Shown here: positions 24,951 through 34,271 of the stretch, piece after piece
Layout of the letters: each line of letters begins with the position of its first letter
How positions within the stretch are numbered: position 1 is the stretch's first letter
From: Pseudomaricurvus alkylphenolicus
GTDB lineage: Bacteria; Pseudomonadota; Gammaproteobacteria; Pseudomonadales; Cellvibrionaceae
Direction of reading: 5' to 3'
NCBI RefSeq assembly: GCF_011683955.1
Contig: NZ_JAAQPI010000002.1
Span: 324,157 to 388,156, forward strand
DNA length: 64,000 bases
Made by a program: the position numbers and the translations under genes
The notes under the pieces: generated by a model
Databases searched by the model: none
Told to the model about the DNA's origin: nothing
Seen by the model: the letters and a program-made list of their open reading frames with translations, nothing else

Positions 24951-26678
24951 TCAGACAAACATGTCAGTGCTGTCGGCCATTGCACTGCCGCCCAGCAGCC
25001 CCATTTCCTCATAGCATTCTTCGCCGGTGCATTCCTCCAGAGGCTGTTCATCGTAATTTTCTTCCGCGAACATCAGCACACCGGTGTCGTCCATTGCCGT
25101 AGCACTGTCATCACCACCGGCCTGCTCTTCTCCCTCGGAGTTCTCGAACTCGAAAGCCAGCGCGTCATCCACTGGTTCTCCGTCAGGGCCGTAGGTGTAC
25201 TGGTTGCCATCGGCGTCGACCTGATAGCCGGAACCATCTGCGAAGGTGGCGCCATAGGAGCCATCGCTGCTGCTCCAACTGCTGGAGCCGTCCGCATGCC
25301 ATTGGCTGCCATTACCCTGCCCATCACTCCAGGAACCGGATCCGTCAGAGTTCCAGGTACTCATGCTGCCGTCGGCATAGTGGGCTTCACCATTGCCTTC
25401 GGCGTCGCTATAGCCGTAGCTGCCATCGGAGTATGACCAGCTGCTGGAACCATCAGCGTGCCATTCACAGACATTGCCGTCTGCATCACTCCAGGAACCT
25501 GATCCGTCTGCACTCCAGGTACTCACACTGCCATCGGCATAGTGAGCTTCGCCATTGCCCTCAGAGTCGCTGTGGCCGTAACTGCCATCGGTATAGGACC
25601 AACTGCTGGAACCGTCAGCGTGCCATTCGCTGACATTGCCTTCGGCGTCGGTCCAGGAGCCGGAACCATCGGCGTTCCAAGTGGAGACCTCTCCAGTTGC
25701 CGAGGTGTAGCTGCCCCAGCCATCGGGGTGATAGACCTCTATGGAACCATCCGGATAAACGGTCGTCAGTGAACCGTCTTCCTCCTCGAAGACCATCGCC
25801 TCTTCATCGTCGGGAGCTTCATCGTTTGAAGCGTCGTCGTTAGGAACTTCGTTGTACTGAGGTTCCTCATCTGGGGCCTCCCCGACACTGGCCTCCTCAT
25901 CCTGGTCAGGCGCCTCACCAATGGCAGGGTCGTCTTCAGGGGAATCCGGCAGTTCTTCCTCAAAGCTGTTGCCATCCGCATCGGTGTAAGTGTATTGACC
26001 GTCTGCGGTCATGGATTCACTGCTACCGTCGGGGTAAGTGACAGACCAGGAACCATCGGCGTTGTACACCTCTACTGTACCGTCCGGGCTGCTCCAACTG
26101 CCTGAACCATCTGCATTCCAGGTGGATTCGTAACCTTCGGCATCGGTGTAGCTGCCAGAGCCATCCGGATTCTGGACTTCGATAGAGCCATCGGCATAGA
26201 GAATGGTGATAGTGCCGTCTTCATCCTCCAGGACCTCGGCAGAGCCGTAGTAGGGGTCGTGTTCATTGACTTCACTGATGTTGCCGTCGACGTCGGTGAA
26301 GGTATAGATCCCATCGGCACTCATGCTTTCGCTGCTGCCGTCGGCGTAGGTGGCCGTCCAGGAGCCGTCTGCCTCGTAGCTGCCATAGTCACCATTGCCA
26401 TTGCTCCAGTTACCGGAGCCGTCGGCGTTCCAGTGCGCGGAGTTACCAAGGCTGTCCTGGTAGCCACCGGATCCGTCGGCGGCCCAGTAGTAGCTGCTGC
26501 CGTCGGCGTAAGTGGCATGACCGGAGCCGTCGGCATAGTAAGTTGCCGAACTGCCATCGGGGTATTCCCAGTGATTGGTGCCGTCAGCGTTAATGGTTTC
26601 GACACTGCCATCTTCGTGATAAATAACTTCCATGTCAGGGTTTTCTGAGGTTTGTACTTGTTCGTTGATTGCGTTCAT
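24951..26678 (-). CDS. acidic DGS-repeat protein, family not recognised
   Basis: A 575-residue protein made almost wholly of short units around (Y/W)xADGSxxxW or YPDGS, rich in Asp, Gly, Ser, Trp and Tyr and poor in Lys, Arg and Leu. There is no signal peptide or membrane segment. Residues 1-240 form a first repeat block and 240-297 a Glu/Asp/Pro linker. A second block from 298 contains 54-residue tandem units starting at 332, 386 and 440. The last 75 residues are acidic, include CTGEEC, and end STDMFV. An acidic residue followed by hydrophobics at the C-terminus is the kind of ending seen in type I-secreted proteins. Secretion and ion binding are inference. The units resemble MORN-like or other beta-hairpin repeats without matching a family I can name. 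Confidence 0.75.
   Translation of the reverse strand: MNAINEQVQTSENPDMEVIYHEDGSVETINADGTNHWEYPDGSSATYYADGSGHATYADGSSYYWAADGSGGYQDSLGNSAHWNADGSGNWSNGNGDYGSYEADGSWTATYADGSSESMSADGIYTFTDVDGNISEVNEHDPYYGSAEVLEDEDGTITILYADGSIEVQNPDGSGSYTDAEGYESTWNADGSGSWSSPDGTVEVYNADGSWSVTYPDGSSESMTADGQYTYTDADGNSFEEELPDSPEDDPAIGEAPDQDEEASVGEAPDEEPQYNEVPNDDASNDEAPDDEEAMVFEEEDGSLTTVYPDGSIEVYHPDGWGSYTSATGEVSTWNADGSGSWTDAEGNVSEWHADGSSSWSYTDGSYGHSDSEGNGEAHYADGSVSTWSADGSGSWSDADGNVCEWHADGSSSWSYSDGSYGYSDAEGNGEAHYADGSMSTWNSDGSGSWSDGQGNGSQWHADGSSSWSSSDGSYGATFADGSGYQVDADGNQYTYGPDGEPVDDALAFEFENSEGEEQAGGDDSATAMDDTGVLMFAEENYDEQPLEECTGEECYEEMGLLGGSAMADSTDMFV
25227..25685 (-). repeat. 162-bp tandem repeats inside the DGS-repeat gene
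   Basis: Three in-frame copies begin at 25685, 25523 and 25361 (reading down the minus strand). The first two are full length and differ at only a few codons; the third is shortened by an internal loss after about 37 codons. Each copy encodes STW..DGSGSW, EWHADGSSSWS, DGSYG and EAHYADGS. Near-identical DNA copies suggest recent expansion by slippage or recombination. Confidence 0.9.
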
Positions 26679-27017
26679 AACACACCGTCCAATAAGAATA
26701 TTGATAGTTCTTGGGTTGGCTCTCCAACCCTCGTTCTACGCACGTCCACAGCGCCCAGGTTGCTGTCTTCGTGAGATGTGAAGCCTTTGTGTGTCGCCCA
26801 TAAAGATGATTAACACGCCACTCATAATAGCCATGCGCGTTTTGAGAACAACGCAGAAAGATGAAAAATGCGACAGAGTTCAAGCAATACCTCTGTCAAA
26901 TCGGGCGGCAGAGGATAAGCGGTTGCCAGCCCGGGACAGGCGGTTTTCACGGTCTGGATAGGAATGGGGTTGTGAAAAAGGGAAACGCCGTTTCTGTTGA
27001 GAAAAATGTGATTCGGT
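26679..27017 (-). other. intergenic region upstream of the DGS-repeat gene
   Basis: A 339-base gap without a convincing gene. It holds a hairpin GGGTTGG-CTCT-CCAACCC (26713-26730) in the probable leader and a candidate promoter on the minus strand: GAACAA complement TTGTTC at 26846-26851, 16-base spacer, TATTAT at 26824-26829. A GTTCAC-T-GTGAAC dyad (27016-27028) spans the stop codon of the antiporter gene. The remainder shows nothing clear. Confidence 0.5.
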
Positions 27018-29504
27018 TCACTGTGAACGCTGCCGATCTACCCTTTGCACAGCCTCTTCGATTTCCGGATGATCATTACAAATCAGCCGCCAGCGTTCGC
27101 GATGCAACTCATATACTGTACAAGGAGTGATGGCCTCTACCGTGGCGTTGCGAGGTGTACCGTGCAGCAGCGCCGCCTCGCCGAAGAAGTCTCCAGCGTA
27201 GAGTCGTTTTAATTCTGTTGGCGCGTTTTGACGCTCATCAACAATGGCTACTAATCCACGGGCGATCATAAACAACGAGTCGCCGCGATCACCCTGACGA
27301 ATAATTTTTTCGCCCTTAGGCACACTGCGACGGTTAAGGTGTTTGATGATCGCCTGGAATTGGTCGTCAGCCAGGCCGCTAAACAGAGGCACCTTGTTCA
27401 GTAACTCCGTCACGCTGACCTCCAGGTAACGGGTCAGATCCCGACGTGCGATGTTGCGCAATTGTGTCTGCTGTTGTTTTTTGAGAGCTGCAATCACCCC
27501 TTCCGGCAGGATACCGATATTGCCTGCGCGCGCCAGCGCCTCCTGTTCGCTGATAATCAGCAGGCGCTGTCCCAGACGCTCTTGGGCGGCTTCAACAAAC
27601 TCGGGATAACTTTCACTGACCAGCGTAATTTCCGTTTCCATATCGGTCAGCACGTTTTCGTAAATTTGCCTGAGCTGCTCAACGGTGTCGCCACTCACGC
27701 CGCTTTCTTCCGCCAATTCCTCCAAACTCTTGAGTACACTGTTAGCGGTACGGTAACGGGCCCAACTGACATCATAGTCTCGCATCATTTGTCGGGTTAA
27801 CCGGTTTTGAATCGGTGTCGAAACCAGGGGAAAATTCTGCAGTGAACGCAATAACGCCACAAACGCATTGTGCGTCGGAGAGTGCCGGTAATCTGAACCA
27901 GGCAGATGGCCATAGTGTTTGGCGTCGTCGCTTTGCTGCTCCACATTGAAGAAGAGTTCGCGATAAGCCCAGTCTCCTATCAAACCGCGCCGGAAAAACT
28001 CTTCGTAGCGTTTTTTTTCTCGGGCCAGCGTTCGCAAAGACAGAATTCGTCTCGCTTCCTCCTTGGTCATACCAACGCTGAGGGTTTTAATTTCCCGCTG
28101 TAGTTGCTCAATAGACTTTTCCCCATCCGAACGTAACCGCTCCGCAACCCGCCGGGAAAAAAATCCGCCCTGTTCCAGCCGGTCTACGCTGGCCAGGCTC
28201 ATTTGCTTGGCATGCAACCCGCCTTCCTTTTCCGCCAGCTGGTCGGCAAACTCGGGTTTATCCAGGCCCAACCTTCGAACCAGTGTCTCGATGGACAAAC
28301 CCTGCACCAACAGAGAAAACAACACCGCGCCCATGACCACCGCAATCAGCGTGTCTCGCTGACTGAACTCCGGCAGCGAGAGCACAATGGCGACAGCGAT
28401 GGCTCCGCGCAGACCTCCCCAGTACATAACCAGTTGGTAGCTGCGAGAAACCGGCTCGCTGTCGGGTAATCGAGCCAGCTGTGGCACCAGGCCAAAAATA
28501 ACTAGCGCCCGCGACAGCAACATGGCCACAGCCACCAGCGCAATTAGCCCCAGGGAATCCCAATAGGCCAATAGATCAATTTTCATGCCGACCAGCAGAA
28601 AGATCATGGCGTTTGCCAGCCAGGCGGCATAGTCCCAAAAGTCGTGCAGGTAGTGTTCGGTAGAGGGTGAGATTTTGCTGCGACCATAGCTGCCCATTAT
28701 GAGGCCGGCGGCGACCACGGCCATAATACCGCTGACGTGCAGGCCATGTTCAGCAATCAAGAAGGCGAGATAGGCCAGAACCGTCGTAAAGCTAATCTCT
28801 ACTGCGGGCTGCGCGTCAATAGTACCGAGAATCTGGCAGACCAAGAATGCCAGCAACCAGCCAACCAGGATGCCACCAAAAAACACCTTGAGAAATTCGA
28901 TCAGACCACTGCCCACAGTAGCGAGATCAAATTCGCCGGTTAAAGCGATGCCAGTGAGAAGCGTTGCCAGCACTAGAGAGGTAGCATCATTAAACAGGCT
29001 TTCCCCCTCAACCAGGACCGTGAGACGCTCAGGCACCCCCAGCTGCTTGAATAGGGCAATGACGGATACCGGATCGGTGGCGCTGAGAATAGCCCCCAGC
29101 AGCATGCAGATGATAAAGGGAAAATCCGACAGGGCGTAAAAGAGCGAGGCAATGATGGATGTGGATATTAACAGCCCCGGTACGGCCAAGGTCAGCACCG
29201 GCAGGATATTCGCCTGCAGTTGCCGAACCTGCAGATTGTGAGCCGATTCGAAAATCAATGTGGGCAAGAATACAAAAAGTACCAGCTCCGGCGTCAATTC
29301 AAACCCGGCCAACAGATCGAAAAAGGGCGCTACCGGAGCCAGAGCGCTGATCATCATGCCTGCCAACACCAGAGCTATGGTAAAGGGCAGCTTGGGCAGC
29401 TTGTTACCCATCATGGCCGTCAAAGAGGCAGCCAGCATCAGCAGCATAATGCCGGCGACCAGATCCGGCAGGGCAGACACCTCTGTTGTGGTTGCCGTGT
29501 CCAT
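27018..29504 (-). CDS. Na+/H+ antiporter (CPA1 type) with C-terminal cyclic-nucleotide-binding domain
   Basis: An 828-residue protein. About 12 membrane segments fill residues 10-410 and include GAILSATDPVSVIALFKQLGVPERL and EGESLFNDATSLVL, the ion-binding regions of NhaP/NHE-type antiporters. A long cytosolic helical region follows (410-690). The C-terminal domain (about 700-815) is a CRP-like cyclic-nucleotide-binding fold with LFSGLADDQFQAI, IRQGDRGDSLFMIARG and the phosphate-binding cassette FGEAALLHGTPRNATV (from 774), whose Arg is the phosphate-contacting residue. The layout resembles plant SOS1 and sperm NHE exchangers and suggests ion exchange gated by a cyclic nucleotide. Confidence 0.9.
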   Translation of the reverse strand: MDTATTTEVSALPDLVAGIMLLMLAASLTAMMGNKLPKLPFTIALVLAGMMISALAPVAPFFDLLAGFELTPELVLFVFLPTLIFESAHNLQVRQLQANILPVLTLAVPGLLISTSIIASLFYALSDFPFIICMLLGAILSATDPVSVIALFKQLGVPERLTVLVEGESLFNDATSLVLATLLTGIALTGEFDLATVGSGLIEFLKVFFGGILVGWLLAFLVCQILGTIDAQPAVEISFTTVLAYLAFLIAEHGLHVSGIMAVVAAGLIMGSYGRSKISPSTEHYLHDFWDYAAWLANAMIFLLVGMKIDLLAYWDSLGLIALVAVAMLLSRALVIFGLVPQLARLPDSEPVSRSYQLVMYWGGLRGAIAVAIVLSLPEFSQRDTLIAVVMGAVLFSLLVQGLSIETLVRRLGLDKPEFADQLAEKEGGLHAKQMSLASVDRLEQGGFFSRRVAERLRSDGEKSIEQLQREIKTLSVGMTKEEARRILSLRTLAREKKRYEEFFRRGLIGDWAYRELFFNVEQQSDDAKHYGHLPGSDYRHSPTHNAFVALLRSLQNFPLVSTPIQNRLTRQMMRDYDVSWARYRTANSVLKSLEELAEESGVSGDTVEQLRQIYENVLTDMETEITLVSESYPEFVEAAQERLGQRLLIISEQEALARAGNIGILPEGVIAALKKQQQTQLRNIARRDLTRYLEVSVTELLNKVPLFSGLADDQFQAIIKHLNRRSVPKGEKIIRQGDRGDSLFMIARGLVAIVDERQNAPTELKRLYAGDFFGEAALLHGTPRNATVEAITPCTVYELHRERWRLICNDHPEIEEAVQRVDRQRSQ

Positions 29505-29653
29505 AGGGGCAATTCCCGCGCTAGTACCACTTGTTCCAAGTTATGAGTATGGCAGGCGTTTAAGGGATTCGCCGAAAATTGACCTGGGTACCATAGGTCT
29601 CAATATTTCATTGACTTGGGAACGCCTAAGAATTGGGCTCTGATCCGTACACC

Positions 29654-31354
29654 TCAAGCCAACGTCTGAAGCACCTGCGGCTGAGAGGAATTCAACTGAT
29701 CCAACGACTGGGGTTTGGCGTAGAAATAGCCTTGCACTTTCAAGTCTCGATGTCCGACATTCTGTAGCAATCGATCCTGTTGGGCGTTCTCCACACCCTC
29801 GACCACGGTGACAACCCCAAGCTTGCTGGTGAGGGCAAGAATCGCCTCCAGGGTGATGCGTTTCTTGTCAGTATTTTCAATATCTGTGGTGATGCCACGA
29901 TCGATCTTGATGTAGTCCGGGTCCACTTCGTTCAGAAATTCGAAGGTGGCATAACCTGCGCCGAAGTCGTCGAGGGCAAGCAGAAAACCGCATTGCTTCA
30001 GATATTGTATACGTCGTCGTACTTGCGCATCCGCGAAGTTGAAATGATCTGTCTCAACCAGCTCCAGCAGGATTCGCCTTCTGGCGATGCCACACTCATC
30101 AAGACTCTCGCACAGGTAATCTATCAATCCCTCATCCAGCGCTTGAGCCACATTGAGGTTGAGCGAGAAGATGATGTTATTGTCATGGGTTTCCAGGGCC
30201 AATACGGCTTCGATCAAACGATCCACGATCAGCAGACTGAGCTTGTGCAGGCAAGCAAAGGTCTCCGCCAGTCTGATAATCTGCTGTGGAGAAACGAAGC
30301 CGAGTTTCGGGTGCCTCCAGCGCAGTAACAGCTCCAAAACCTCCCAGCACCCACTTTGCAGAGCAATGATGGGTTGCCCCACCAGATATATCTGTTTGTC
30401 TTCAATCGCCGCTATAAGATCCTGCAGAAGCTGGAATTCCACTTCATTGGTGGCAGCGAGCTGGTCGCGATAAAAGGTCAAGCTGGTTTTTCGTTTGGAT
30501 CGGGATTGCCGCAGTGCGATTTCCGCCTGACGTAATAGTTCCGCAGAGTCAAAAGCGTCTCCGGGAAAAAGCGCGGCCCCAAGACTCAGCGTGGCAGCAG
30601 TTGCGCCCGGTTCGGGTTGTTCGATTGAGCGTAGTGATTGACAGAGCCTCTCCGCCACCTCATGAGCTTGCTCCAGTTGTCGGAAAGGACCGGCCAGAAA
30701 AGCAAACTCATCGCTGCCGAGACGATAGACATCTCCTGGACTGTCAACGTTGGCGCGCAGTGTTTGAGATATTTTTTTGAGAAGTTGGTTCGCCCCCTGA
30801 TGCCCGATTCGTTCGTTGACGGACTTAAAATCATCAACATTCGCCAATAACAGCATATGAATGTCGTCAGCCCGGTTGGCAAAATCAATCCGCATGTCCA
30901 AATCCCGCCGAAACATTCGACGATTGCCAAGACCGGTGAGCTCGTCAAAAAAAGCCAGCTGCCGATACTGCTGTTTCAAGGATTCATTTTCTGTAACATC
31001 CTCACTGAGTGACAGGTAGAGGGTCACCTTTCCGCCTTCATCTCTGATAGGCGCGATGGATTGCTGCGACCAATAACCGGAACCATCCTTACGCTTGTTG
31101 AGGACACGCCCCCTCCAGCGGCGCCCTCCTGAAATGGTGTGCCAAAGGTCGCGATAAAATTTTGGCGGCATTCTTCCCGAGTTAAGTAACCGGGGTGTCT
31201 TTCCCAGTACTTCATTGGCTCGATAACCGGTAATTTCGCAGAAGCGAGGGTTGACGTATTTAATTGTGCCGTGAACATCAGTGAGAATAATGGCGCTACC
31301 CGCGGCATTGATCACTTGCTTGAGCAGAAATTCATCAATGCTGAGATCCTTCAT
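29654..31354 (-). CDS. PAS-GGDEF-EAL protein with altered signature motifs
   Basis: About 566 residues. A PAS domain (about 10-120) has INAAGSAIILTDVHGTIKYVN, then a GGDEF domain (130-290) and an EAL domain (310-560). The GGDEF signature is GSDEF (215-219 counting from an ATG six bases upstream), so cyclase activity is doubtful. The EAL signature is ELL (343-345), but the metal and catalytic residues look kept: NLNVAQ, LELVETD, DDFGAGYATFEFL, IKIDR and VVEGVE. It is probably a c-di-GMP phosphodiesterase. I chose the ATG at 31354 because AGGGAG lies 7 bases upstream. It follows the chemoreceptor by 23 bases. Confidence 0.9.
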   Translation of the reverse strand: MKDLSIDEFLLKQVINAAGSAIILTDVHGTIKYVNPRFCEITGYRANEVLGKTPRLLNSGRMPPKFYRDLWHTISGGRRWRGRVLNKRKDGSGYWSQQSIAPIRDEGGKVTLYLSLSEDVTENESLKQQYRQLAFFDELTGLGNRRMFRRDLDMRIDFANRADDIHMLLLANVDDFKSVNERIGHQGANQLLKKISQTLRANVDSPGDVYRLGSDEFAFLAGPFRQLEQAHEVAERLCQSLRSIEQPEPGATAATLSLGAALFPGDAFDSAELLRQAEIALRQSRSKRKTSLTFYRDQLAATNEVEFQLLQDLIAAIEDKQIYLVGQPIIALQSGCWEVLELLLRWRHPKLGFVSPQQIIRLAETFACLHKLSLLIVDRLIEAVLALETHDNNIIFSLNLNVAQALDEGLIDYLCESLDECGIARRRILLELVETDHFNFADAQVRRRIQYLKQCGFLLALDDFGAGYATFEFLNEVDPDYIKIDRGITTDIENTDKKRITLEAILALTSKLGVVTVVEGVENAQQDRLLQNVGHRDLKVQGYFYAKPQSLDQLNSSQPQVLQTLA

Positions 31355-31377
31355 GGTCATTCTCCCTGTCGAGCGCT

Positions 31378-33123
31378 CTAGACTTTAAAGCTGCTGGTCA
31401 TCAGTTGCAGGCTGGTGGCCAGCTCTGCTAATTGGGAACTGGCATTAGCCGTCTGTTGCGCCGCCGCGGAGGTTTCTTCCGTTATCTGACTGATTTCGTC
31501 GAAAGAGCGGTTAATGTCTGTTGCTACAACGCCTTGTTGTTCCGCGGCGGTGGCTATTTGATCCGTCATTTGGTCGATGGATTGAATGGCCTCTGAAATG
31601 CTGCCCAAGGCCAGCGATAGCTGTTTGCTTTGCTGTTCATTGCGGGCCGCAACCTCACGCCCCTCAATCATTGCCTCTACCGCTTCACGAGTACCATCTT
31701 GCAGCTGCTCGATCATCGTATGAATTTCCAAAGTGGACTCTTGGGTACGCTGCGCCAGATTGCGAACTTCATCAGCCACAACGGCAAAGCCGCGGCCCTG
31801 GTCACCCGCGCGGGCGGCTTCAATCGCGGCATTTAAAGCCAACAGATTAGTCTGCTCGGCAATTTCGCGAATCACCTCCAGCACCACACCGATCCGATCA
31901 CTGCTTTGTGCCAGTCGTTCCACAATATCACTGGTTTGGTGCAGACGACGATTCAAGGTATCGATGCTTTCGCGGGCGTTCTCCGCAGCGCTTTGTCCCT
32001 GTTGACTGCGCTCACGGCTGCCGCTGGCGGCTTCAGCAGTTGTCGCACAATTTTCCGCAACTTCCTGGATCGACACCGCCATTTGGTTCATCGCGGTGGC
32101 GGCTCGACGCGTTTGTTGATGCTGATGGCGCATGCCGCTGCTGGTTTGCGTCGTAACCGCCGAAACTTCTCCGGCCGCTGCGGATAACTGGTCAGAAACT
32201 GCTTTGACCTTACTGACAATATCCCGCACCTGTTCACTGAAACGATTAAACGCCAGCGCAATGGCAGAGACTTCTTGCGCCCCATGTACCTCTAGCGTGA
32301 CTGTCAGATCGTTGTCGCTTTGAGCCTGTTCCAATCTCGCTACGGAAGCGGCCAGCGGCCGGGTCACAATCCAACGGACCAAGAAAACTAACACAACAAT
32401 CGTGCTGATAACCGTAATCAGGGTCCATTGAATGCCTTGGATCAATCCTTGCTGAATGTCGGCGTTCGCAACTGCCAAGGGGCGAATAATTTCGAAAGCC
32501 CCATGCAGATCACCCTCTTGTTTGCCATCCATTTTGAATCCGGTAATGTCCTTACCATCCAACGTGCCCCAAAGCGGTATGGACTGCGCTGGATCTCCAT
32601 GACAATTCATACAGCTTTTTCCCAATCTGACCGGTCGGAAGTACCTTACCGCGTCCATCTCCTTGTCGATAATAACGTGTTCATTGGCACTTGGGTTATT
32701 GGCGAAGAATTCCAGAGCGATATGTTCCAGATCATCCGGTTCGTTACGTATGTCTCGGGCGTTTGCACGCGGCGTTCGAAATTCAAAACCTCCCTCTTTT
32801 GCCTTGGCTTTTGCGGATTCCCAGGCAGCCACTACGGGAATTGTGGCTAGGATTTTTTGCTTACGCTCGGCGGTGCTCGCGTAGTTGAGTTGCCGTAACA
32901 CTTGAGGAGAAAAGATCCCCATCTCCCACTTCGATTCCATATTTTCCCTAACGGATTCAGCCATTAACACCAGATTTCTGGCCGCGTGAATCTCGGCGTT
33001 GATAAACTCCTGGCGGCGCTGCCCGGCATTCAGAAGGAGAATCGCAGTTTGAGTGAGAATCACTACGAAAGCTATGGTGATACTGAGTCTTGCTCCCAGA
33101 GAATTGAAACCCGGCACTCTCAT
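31378..33123 (-). CDS. methyl-accepting chemotaxis protein with DUF3365 haem-binding sensor
   Basis: A 581-residue receptor. Membrane segment 1 is at about 12-32; the periplasmic domain of the DUF3365/Tll0287 type (33-230) holds CMNCH at 171-175, a c-type haem attachment motif. Membrane segment 2 is at about 231-251, followed by HAMP and then the signalling domain with the hairpin tip [20 protein letters not shown]. The haem should sense redox state or a gas such as NO or O2. The first segment anchors the periplasmic domain, so covalent haem attachment by the Ccm system is plausible. It is followed by a PAS-GGDEF-EAL gene 23 bases downstream, so chemotaxis and c-di-GMP signalling may share the cue. 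Confidence 0.92.
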   Translation of the reverse strand: MRVPGFNSLGARLSITIAFVVILTQTAILLLNAGQRRQEFINAEIHAARNLVLMAESVRENMESKWEMGIFSPQVLRQLNYASTAERKQKILATIPVVAAWESAKAKAKEGGFEFRTPRANARDIRNEPDDLEHIALEFFANNPSANEHVIIDKEMDAVRYFRPVRLGKSCMNCHGDPAQSIPLWGTLDGKDITGFKMDGKQEGDLHGAFEIIRPLAVANADIQQGLIQGIQWTLITVISTIVVLVFLVRWIVTRPLAASVARLEQAQSDNDLTVTLEVHGAQEVSAIALAFNRFSEQVRDIVSKVKAVSDQLSAAAGEVSAVTTQTSSGMRHQHQQTRRAATAMNQMAVSIQEVAENCATTAEAASGSRERSQQGQSAAENARESIDTLNRRLHQTSDIVERLAQSSDRIGVVLEVIREIAEQTNLLALNAAIEAARAGDQGRGFAVVADEVRNLAQRTQESTLEIHTMIEQLQDGTREAVEAMIEGREVAARNEQQSKQLSLALGSISEAIQSIDQMTDQIATAAEQQGVVATDINRSFDEISQITEETSAAAQQTANASSQLAELATSLQLMTSSFKV

Positions 33124-33501
33124 AATGTGTCCCTTGTTGTTATCGAAACTACGAACAGAAGCATTCTGCTTTTCCCTGTTGTTCAGAACCTGGCGGTTGA
33201 AAACATAACCCCTAAAAATGCAGTCTCGTCATATATGCCACTGGATTCGGGCTAACCGTTGACGAGCATCAACGACAACCGGCTTGCAAGGTTATATAGG
33301 TATAGGTGCGGGCGGAGCAATAGAAACGTCCTTACCTGTGACAGCTGTAAACTTTCAGTTGATTGTGTTGCCAAAGCGCATCTCATAGAATGTTCACGGT
33401 CACAGAAAATCAGAAGTGGCGTTGTAGAGAAAAGCCGCTCAATTCGAACCGCCTGGCGTCTGTTGCACTTAGGACGCTGGCATGGACCGGAAGTCATCAG
33501 A
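33124..33501. other. intergenic region between the chemoreceptor and XRE genes
   Basis: A 378-base gap between divergent genes. The frame of the XRE gene stays open back to a TTG at 33259, but that part encodes an Arg-rich, Cys-containing stretch unlike the XRE N-terminus and lacks a ribosome site, so I treat it as non-coding. An A+T-rich segment at 33165-33240 could hold promoters for both genes. I see no clear promoter, terminator or RNA gene. Confidence 0.45.
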
Positions 33502-34188
33502 GTGCAAAAAGATGAGAAAGCGATTCCGCAGGGATCGGAAATCGAGTTATTGGGGTCATTGGGAGATCGACTCCGCCATTTGCTGAACTGCCGTGACTTG
33601 AGCGTCACCGACTTGGCTCGTGAGCTGAATATTTCCCGTCAATCCTGCTATAAGTGGCTGCGGCACAGCGCAATTTCCGATAGCAATTTGCATCGTCTGG
33701 CCGACTTTTTTGAAGTATCTCCAGAATGGATCAAGTTCGGCGTTGCCGACCTTTACCGCGCCACCTCTCAATGTGACGTGGAGGCCTGTCTCAGCAACTG
33801 TGCACTCAAGCAGAATTTTATTGTGCAACATCAGCAAAGTGAGCTGATCTGGGAGCTGTGTCTGGAGCGAAAATCGCTGATTTGGTATGGCGACAGCCAC
33901 GGCGTATTTGGCATTGATGCCGATTCATTACCTGCAGATTTGGCCAGGTTGGTCAGCCTGATTGGCGAGGATTACCGAGATATATTTTTGCGCCCGTTAC
34001 GCCAGGCCATATTGTCTTCAGAACTGGCCACCGTATTGGTGCCCATTTGCGATCGTGACGGAAACCCTTCTCGCTGGCTGAATTGTACGCTCCACGCAAA
34101 CTGTGCCGGCAAGATGATCGTCGGCAGCTTCAGCGCCACGGAAATGCGCCGCAGCCCCCGTTTGGAACGTGACTGTGCTGACGCCTGA
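33502..34188 (+). CDS. XRE-like helix-turn-helix protein
   Basis: About 228 residues. An N-terminal helix-turn-helix lies at about 33-55 (SVTDLARELNISRQSCYKWL), followed by HRLADFFEVSPEWIKFG, typical of XRE/Cro domains. The C-terminal domain (about 80-228) is not one I recognise; it contains LIWYGDSHGVFGIDADSLP, three cysteines between residues 92 and 101, and VPICDRDGNPSRWLNCTLH, somewhat PAS-like. GTG at 33502 was chosen for GGAAG upstream and position of the motif; a TTG at 33259 would add 81 residues. It may regulate the divergent chemoreceptor operon or hisA downstream; neither is shown. Confidence 0.7.
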   Translation: MQKDEKAIPQGSEIELLGSLGDRLRHLLNCRDLSVTDLARELNISRQSCYKWLRHSAISDSNLHRLADFFEVSPEWIKFGVADLYRATSQCDVEACLSNCALKQNFIVQHQQSELIWELCLERKSLIWYGDSHGVFGIDADSLPADLARLVSLIGEDYRDIFLRPLRQAILSSELATVLVPICDRDGNPSRWLNCTLHANCAGKMIVGSFSATEMRRSPRLERDCADA

Positions 34189-34271
34189 GCCTCCCTAACA
34201 CAAGTCCAATTGAGCTGGATATCAGGTATAATCGCAGGCTTGAGATTTAAGAAGTAAACCGGAGCCAGACC

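Noticed and set aside
25227-26660. Regular DNA repeats that could suggest a CRISPR array, and long open frames on the opposite strand
   Set aside because: The repeats are in frame within one large coding sequence, have no unique spacers of fixed length and no cas genes nearby. The opposite-strand frames arise from the biased, periodic codons.
27016-27028. GTTCAC-T-GTGAAC dyad at the end of the antiporter gene, considered as a terminator
   Set aside because: Arms are only 6 bases and no immediate U run follows on the minus strand.
33259-33501. 81-codon N-terminal extension of the XRE protein from a TTG
   Set aside because: Arg-rich, no ribosome site, and the helix-turn-helix would lie unusually far from the N-terminus. 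Kept as a possibility only.
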